A stretch of 64,000 nt of DNA, from positions 703,056 through 767,055 of the forward strand of contig JACJWF010000001.1 of assembly GCA_020637295.1 (NCBI GenBank), given 5' to 3'. How positions within the stretch are numbered: position 1 is the stretch's first letter; the number at the start of each line of letters is the position of its first letter. Shown one piece after another: positions 59,707-64,000 of the stretch. Source of the DNA: Acidimicrobiaceae bacterium (lineage in GTDB: Bacteria > Actinomycetota > Acidimicrobiia > Acidimicrobiales > Ilumatobacteraceae). The notes under the pieces were generated by a model that saw only the letters and a program-made list of their open reading frames with translations, had not been told where the DNA came from and ran no database searches. Made by a program: the position numbers and the translations under genes.

Positions 59707-61701
59707 ATGAGTTCTCTCTGGGCGCGGGTCGAACCGCTCCTGGCACGGGTCAACAAACCCGCCCGCTACATCGGGTGTGAGGACGGCGCCATCACCCCCC
59801 GGCATGCGCCCGGGAAGGTTGCCTGGCTGCTCGCCTATCCCGACACATATGAAGTAGGGCTGCCCAACCAGGGGCTCCAGATCCTCTACAACATCCTGAA
59901 CGAGCGCGACGATGCCGTCGCTGAGCGCACCTACGCCCCCTGGTCGGACCTGGAGGGCCTGATGCGGGCGCGCTCGGTGCCGCTGTTCAGTGTGGACACC
60001 CATCGGGCAGCGGGGGAGTTCGACCTGCTGGCGTTCAACCTGTCCGCCGAACTGGTGTACACGAACCTGCTGAACATGGTGGACCTCGCCGGCGTGCCCG
60101 TGCGCGCAGCCCAGCGGGCGGACACCGACCCGCTGGTCGTCATCGGCGGTCACTGTGCGTTCAACCCCGAACCGCTGGCCGACTTCGTGGACATCGTGGT
60201 GCTCGGCGAGGGCGAGGAGGTGATCGGGGAGATCACCGACATCGTGAGGGAGTGGAAGGCCGGCGGCCGCGGGCAGGGCAGCCGGGCCAACGTGCTGCGC
60301 GCGCTCGCCGGTGTGGCGGGTGTCTATGTGCCCTCGCTGTACGACGTGGAGTACGACGGGCCGGCCCTGCGGGCCGTCACGCCGCGGTACCCGGATGTGC
60401 CGGAGGTCGTGCACAAGCGCACCGTCGCCGACCTCGGCGCCTGGCCGTACCCGCGCACACCGCTGGTGCCGCTCACCGAGGTGGTCCACGACCGAATGGC
60501 CATCGAGGTGTTCCGCGGGTGCACCCGGGGCTGCCGGTTCTGCCAGGCGGGCATGATCACCCGGCCCGTCCGGGAACGCCCGGCGGAACAAGTGCGCACG
60601 ATGATCCTCAACGGGGTCCGCGCCGGCGGGTACGACGAGGTCAGCCTCACGTCGCTGAGCACGGCCGACTACAGCGGCATCGAGGCGCTCACCCAGGGGC
60701 TCAACCCGGCCGGGTGCGGCACCTCGGACCAGCTGACCATCAGCCTGCCGTCGCTGCGGGTGGACGCCTTCACCGTCGGCCTCGCCGCCCAGGTGGCCGG
60801 TGGGCGGCGCAGCGGCCTGACGTTCGCGCCCGAGGCCGGGTCCTGGCGGCTGCGCCAGGTGATCAACAAGCTCATCCGCGAAGAGGATCTCTACGGCGCG
60901 GTGGAGTCCGCGTTCTCCCAGGGCTGGCATCGCACCAAGCTGTACTTCCTCACCGGCCTGCCGACGGAGGCCGACGAGGACACGCTGGGCATCATCGACC
61001 TGGCCCGCAACTGCGTCCGCATCGGCCGGCGGCACACCAACCGGGCCAGCGTCACCGTCAGCCTGGGCGGCTTCGTGCCGAAGGCGCACACCCCGTTCCA
61101 GTGGTTCGGCCAGAACACCACCGACGAACTGCGCCGCAAGGTGCAACTGGTGCGCGACGCCTCGCAGAAGGCCAAGGGCGTGCAGGTGAAGTGGCACGAC
61201 CCGGCGGCCACGCTGGCCGAGGGCATCGTGTCCCGCGGCGACCGCCGGATCGGCGGCGTCATCGAGCGGGTGTGGCGCGACGGCGGGGTCTTCCAGGAGT
61301 GGCACGAGTTCTTCCGCCTCGGCCGGTGGGAGGACGCCATGGCGGCCGAGGGGCTGTCGATGGAGTGGTACGTCCACCGCCACCGCGACGCGGACGAGGT
61401 GCTGCCCTGGGACCACCTCTCGGCGGGGTTGCACAAGGACTTCCTGTGGCAGGACTGGCAGGACGCCCTGGCCGAGCACGGCCTGGAGGACTGTCGGTGG
61501 ACACCGTGCTACGACTGTGGCGTCTGCACCGGCTATGGCATCGAGCACGTCGTCGCCTCGCCCGTGCCGCCCGCCGGCGGCAGCCAGGGCACCGGGCAGG
61601 ATCTCAGCCGTGGCGGCGAGGTGCCGGTGTTCCTCCAGCCCCGGCCGCGGGCCGAGGCCCTCGCCACCGACCCGTCCGACACCGCCGAGGTGCCCGCGTG
61701 A
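59707..61701 (+). CDS. TIGR03960-family B12-binding-type radical SAM protein
   Basis: This 664-residue protein has an N-terminal B12-binding-like region (GKVAWLLAYPDTYEVGLPNQ) and a radical SAM core with the cluster motif C272-xxx-C276-xx-C279 (CTRGCRFCQAG). Family members sit next to the DUF2344/TIGR03936 gene and RNase E/G in many bacteria, as here. The reaction is not established; a role in RNA or ribosomal modification has been suggested from context. It is probably made from its own leaderless promoter after rodA. Confidence 0.93.
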   Translation: MSSLWARVEPLLARVNKPARYIGCEDGAITPRHAPGKVAWLLAYPDTYEVGLPNQGLQILYNILNERDDAVAERTYAPWSDLEGLMRARSVPLFSVDTHRAAGEFDLLAFNLSAELVYTNLLNMVDLAGVPVRAAQRADTDPLVVIGGHCAFNPEPLADFVDIVVLGEGEEVIGEITDIVREWKAGGRGQGSRANVLRALAGVAGVYVPSLYDVEYDGPALRAVTPRYPDVPEVVHKRTVADLGAWPYPRTPLVPLTEVVHDRMAIEVFRGCTRGCRFCQAGMITRPVRERPAEQVRTMILNGVRAGGYDEVSLTSLSTADYSGIEALTQGLNPAGCGTSDQLTISLPSLRVDAFTVGLAAQVAGGRRSGLTFAPEAGSWRLRQVINKLIREEDLYGAVESAFSQGWHRTKLYFLTGLPTEADEDTLGIIDLARNCVRIGRRHTNRASVTVSLGGFVPKAHTPFQWFGQNTTDELRRKVQLVRDASQKAKGVQVKWHDPAATLAEGIVSRGDRRIGGVIERVWRDGGVFQEWHEFFRLGRWEDAMAAEGLSMEWYVHRHRDADEVLPWDHLSAGLHKDFLWQDWQDALAEHGLEDCRWTPCYDCGVCTGYGIEHVVASPVPPAGGSQGTGQDLSRGGEVPVFLQPRPRAEALATDPSDTAEVPA

Positions 61702-62423
61702 AGCTGCGCATCCGCCACACCAAGCTCGGCAAGGTCCGTTTCACCAGCCACCGCGACACCGCCCGCCACTGGGAGCGCGCCGTCCGCAAGGCGGAGGTCC
61801 GTCTGGCCTACTCCGCCGGGTTCACCCCGCGGCCGAAGCTGTCGTTCGGGCTGGCGCTGCCCACCGGGGCGGAGAGCCTGGCCGAGTACCTGGACATGGA
61901 GTTGGCCCCGGCGGAGGACCCCGGCGACCTGGCGGAGTTCGCGTCCCGCCTCGGCACGGCGTTGCCGGTCGGGTACGACGTGGTGCGTGTCGCCGAGCGC
62001 GGCGCCGGCACGTCGCTGCAGGACGCCGTGGTCGCCTGCACGTGGCAGATCACCCTCGCCGGCGTCGACCACGCCGCGGCCGATGCGGCGGTGGCCCGCT
62101 TCCTGGCCGCCTCGGAGGTCCTGCTGGAGCGGGAGCGCAAGGGGCAGCGGGCCACCGACGACGTGCGACCCGCCGTGGCGGCGCTGGCGCTGCTGGATGC
62201 GGCGCACGACCCGGAGGGCCGTCCGTGCCTGCAGGCCGAACTGCTGACGTCCGGGCGCAGCCTGCGCCCGGTGGAACTGGTGTCCGCTCTCCTCCCGGAA
62301 GTGGACGCCCTCGACTGCGCAGCCCGCGTGCTGCGCACACACCAATGGATCGACGACGACGGCGCCCGCCGGGAACTGCTTCCCGTGGACGTCGTGCTGC
62401 ACCCCGGAACGGGGAGCGCATGA
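61698..62423 (+). CDS. TIGR03936-family radical-SAM-linked protein (DUF2344)
   Basis: The 241-residue product begins KLRIRHTKLGKVRFTSHRDT, the typical start of this family, followed by RLAYSAGFTPRPKLSFGLAL. The GTG overlaps the previous stop (GTGA). In many genomes the two proteins are fused or adjacent, suggesting one complex. No enzymatic motif is visible in this part alone. Confidence 0.93.
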   Translation: MKLRIRHTKLGKVRFTSHRDTARHWERAVRKAEVRLAYSAGFTPRPKLSFGLALPTGAESLAEYLDMELAPAEDPGDLAEFASRLGTALPVGYDVVRVAERGAGTSLQDAVVACTWQITLAGVDHAAADAAVARFLAASEVLLERERKGQRATDDVRPAVAALALLDAAHDPEGRPCLQAELLTSGRSLRPVELVSALLPEVDALDCAARVLRTHQWIDDDGARRELLPVDVVLHPGTGSA

Positions 62424-62435
62424 GAAGGGACCGCA

Positions 62436-64000
62436 ATGGACAACACCGAGACGAACGCCGCACCGGCTGAGGGCGGCGGCGAGGGCGACGCGGGCGAGAT
62501 CAACGGCGAACCCACCGTCCGCCCCGGCAACCGCAAGCGCCGCCGTGGTTCGCGTGGCGGCCGCAACCGCAAGCGGCCTACGGCCGACGGCGCTGCCGGT
62601 GACGAGACCGGCGACGACGGTGACGACCGTGACGACGGTGACGACGCGCGCGCCGGGGACGCCGGCGATGCCCTGCGAGCCGCTCGACCCGCGGCTGCGA
62701 AGCCGAGCGGGCAGCGCGCCCAGGGTGGCGGCGGCCGGGCCGGTGGCGGGCAGCGCCAGCGAGCGGTGCCGAACTCCGCAGCGAGCCAGCGGGACCGCGC
62801 CGACCAGGCCGACCAACCCGAGTTGCCCGACCGGATCAGCGAGAATCGCCCGTCGGCGGCCGCCGCGGATGCGGCGCTCGTGCGCAAGCCGCGGATCGGC
62901 GACACCCGCCCAGCGCCGGCGGTGCCGGCCGTTCCCCCGCCCGGCCCAGCCAAGCCCGCGCGGCAGGTCAAGCCGAAGGCGGGCGGTGGCAGCGTCGGTA
63001 GCAGCGGCGGTGGTGGCGACACTGCGGGTGACGCCAAGCGCAAGCGCCGCCGGGGTGGCAAGGGCCGCTCCAGCGTGGTGGGTGGCGAGCGCCCGTCGAT
63101 GGGCCCGGTGCCCGAACTGGACCCCGACGTGCTGGAGCGCCGCCGTGGCCGGGAGCGCAACGGCAGGCCCGTCGGGCGCTACCTGATGTGCGTGCAGGTG
63201 CGCCCCACCCTCACCCAGGTCGCCGTCCTCGAGGGCCGCAACCTCATCGAGCACTACGTCAGCCGCCCGGCGGACGACATCGGCCAGATCCACGGCAACA
63301 TCTACGTCGGCAAGGTGCAGAACGTGCTGCCCGGCATGGAGGCCGCGTTCGTGGACATCGGCACCCCGAAGAACGCCGTGCTCTACCGGGGTGACGTGCA
63401 GTACAACGAGGAAGACATCGTCGAGAAGTCCTCCCAGCCACGCATCGAGCAGATGCTGAAGGCCAAGCAGCTGATCGTCTGCCAGGTCACCAAGAACCCG
63501 ATCGGCGCCAAGGGTGCACGGCTCACCCAAGAGGTCTCCCTGCCCGGCAGGTTTGTCGTGCTGATCCCGAACTCCAACACCTATGGCATCTCCAAGCGCC
63601 TACCGGACGACGTGCGCAAGCGGCTGCGCAACATCCTCGACCGGGTGAAGCCCGCCGAGCACGGCCTGATCGTGCGCACCGCGGCCGAGCACGCCACCGA
63701 GCACGAGCTGCGGGCGGACATGACCCGGCTGCTGAACCAGTGGACCGCGATCGAGGCGAAGGCAGCGAAGGCGCAGGGTCCGGCCCTGCTCTACCGCGAG
63801 CCGGAGCTGGCCGTGCGCGTGATCCGTGAGGAGTTCAATGCCGAGTACCGCGGTGTGGTCATCGACGACCAGCGCCTGTTCGAGGATGTCCGCGACTATG
63901 TCGGCGCGTTCAACCCCGAGCTGGCGGACCGGGTGGAGTACTTCGATGCCGTCGAGGACGGCTTGCCGTTGTTCGAGCGGTTCCACATCCACGAGCAGCT
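62436..64000 (+). CDS. rne: RNase E/G family ribonuclease (incomplete at right edge)
   Basis: 521 codons are visible and the frame is open at the window end. The first ~245 residues are disordered and rich in Arg, Gly, Pro and Asp (GNRKRRRGSRGGRNRKRPT), as in actinobacterial RNase E/G. Then the S1-containing N-terminal catalytic region starts (RYLMCVQVRPTLTQVAVLEG; IYVGKVQNVLPGMEAAFVDI; VTKNPIGAKGARLTQEVSLP). The ATG at 62436 has GAGAAGGGA upstream and lies 12 bases after the previous stop. It cuts and processes mRNA and rRNA. Whether it is RNase E or RNase G cannot be told without the C-terminus. Confidence 0.92.
   Translation, partial: MDNTETNAAPAEGGGEGDAGEINGEPTVRPGNRKRRRGSRGGRNRKRPTADGAAGDETGDDGDDRDDGDDARAGDAGDALRAARPAAAKPSGQRAQGGGGRAGGGQRQRAVPNSAASQRDRADQADQPELPDRISENRPSAAAADAALVRKPRIGDTRPAPAVPAVPPPGPAKPARQVKPKAGGGSVGSSGGGGDTAGDAKRKRRRGGKGRSSVVGGERPSMGPVPELDPDVLERRRGRERNGRPVGRYLMCVQVRPTLTQVAVLEGRNLIEHYVSRPADDIGQIHGNIYVGKVQNVLPGMEAAFVDIGTPKNAVLYRGDVQYNEEDIVEKSSQPRIEQMLKAKQLIVCQVTKNPIGAKGARLTQEVSLPGRFVVLIPNSNTYGISKRLPDDVRKRLRNILDRVKPAEHGLIVRTAAEHATEHELRADMTRLLNQWTAIEAKAAKAQGPALLYREPELAVRVIREEFNAEYRGVVIDDQRLFEDVRDYVGAFNPELADRVEYFDAVEDGLPLFERFHIHEQ

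Overview
The window is GC-rich actinobacterial DNA. The gene set and order (tig-clpP-clpX-folC-ndk-mreB-mreC-mreD-mrdA-rodA, then the TIGR03960/TIGR03936 pair and an RNase E/G gene) and a secreted protein with VPCRLMDTR and IVGYYQ motifs fit the class Acidimicrobiia (Ilumatobacter-like). That placement is inferred from gene content; no marker was searched.

Bases 1 to about 31,825 are an accessory island. It ends at a tRNA-Gly(TCC) gene with a tyrosine integrase just inside, the usual layout of an element integrated in a tRNA 3' end. The other end was not found and may lie left of the window. Cargo, left to right: a type I restriction-modification operon (hsdM-hsdS-hsdR) whose hsdS is split by a 1,400-bp ISL3-family element with exact 26-bp ends and an 8-bp target duplication; a stand-alone IF2_N-domain protein; an XRE regulator coupled to a small unknown protein; a four-repeat 'beta-flower'-type protein; a small unknown protein carrying a 353-residue intein with a LAGLIDADG-type endonuclease; a decayed DUF2510-RDD-SHOCT gene; PH-like, lipoprotein, HNH, PASTA/DUF4839 and J-domain membrane proteins; a secreted collagen-like protein cleanly split by an IS21 element (6-bp target duplication); two proteins with possible PD-(D/E)XK nuclease motifs, one in a tight two-gene operon with an unrecognised 408-aa partner; an M23-like secreted protein divergent from a helix-turn-helix gene; a zinc-ribbon protein; and a serine recombinase with a perfect palindrome over its promoter. 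Two near-identical 46-bp repeats and a weaker third copy are scattered through it.

Bases 31,900 to 64,000 are core chromosome with higher GC. First comes a respiration and stress block: a P2-type cation ATPase, an LPXTG surface protein, a 2-oxoglutarate oxygenase, cydABDC (bd oxidase and its ABC exporter), an SPFH protein, a Rieske oxygenase, an SGNH hydrolase, tRNA-Pro(TGG), and a plastocyanin-multicopper oxidase gene followed by a tandem universal stress protein. The motif GGGACCAAAG(T/C)CCC lies 61 bases before the start codon of both cydA and the multicopper oxidase. It resembles the DosR/DevR box of mycobacteria and suggests shared hypoxia or redox control. The protein-quality block (tig-clpP-clpX) and the cell-wall elongation block (mreBCD, PBP2, RodA) follow, ending in an incomplete RNase E/G gene at the right edge.

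Many genes on both sides of the island border have a TANNNT hexamer 6 to 9 bases before the start codon and no Shine-Dalgarno sequence, so they are probably transcribed as leaderless mRNAs. I used this to choose several starts.
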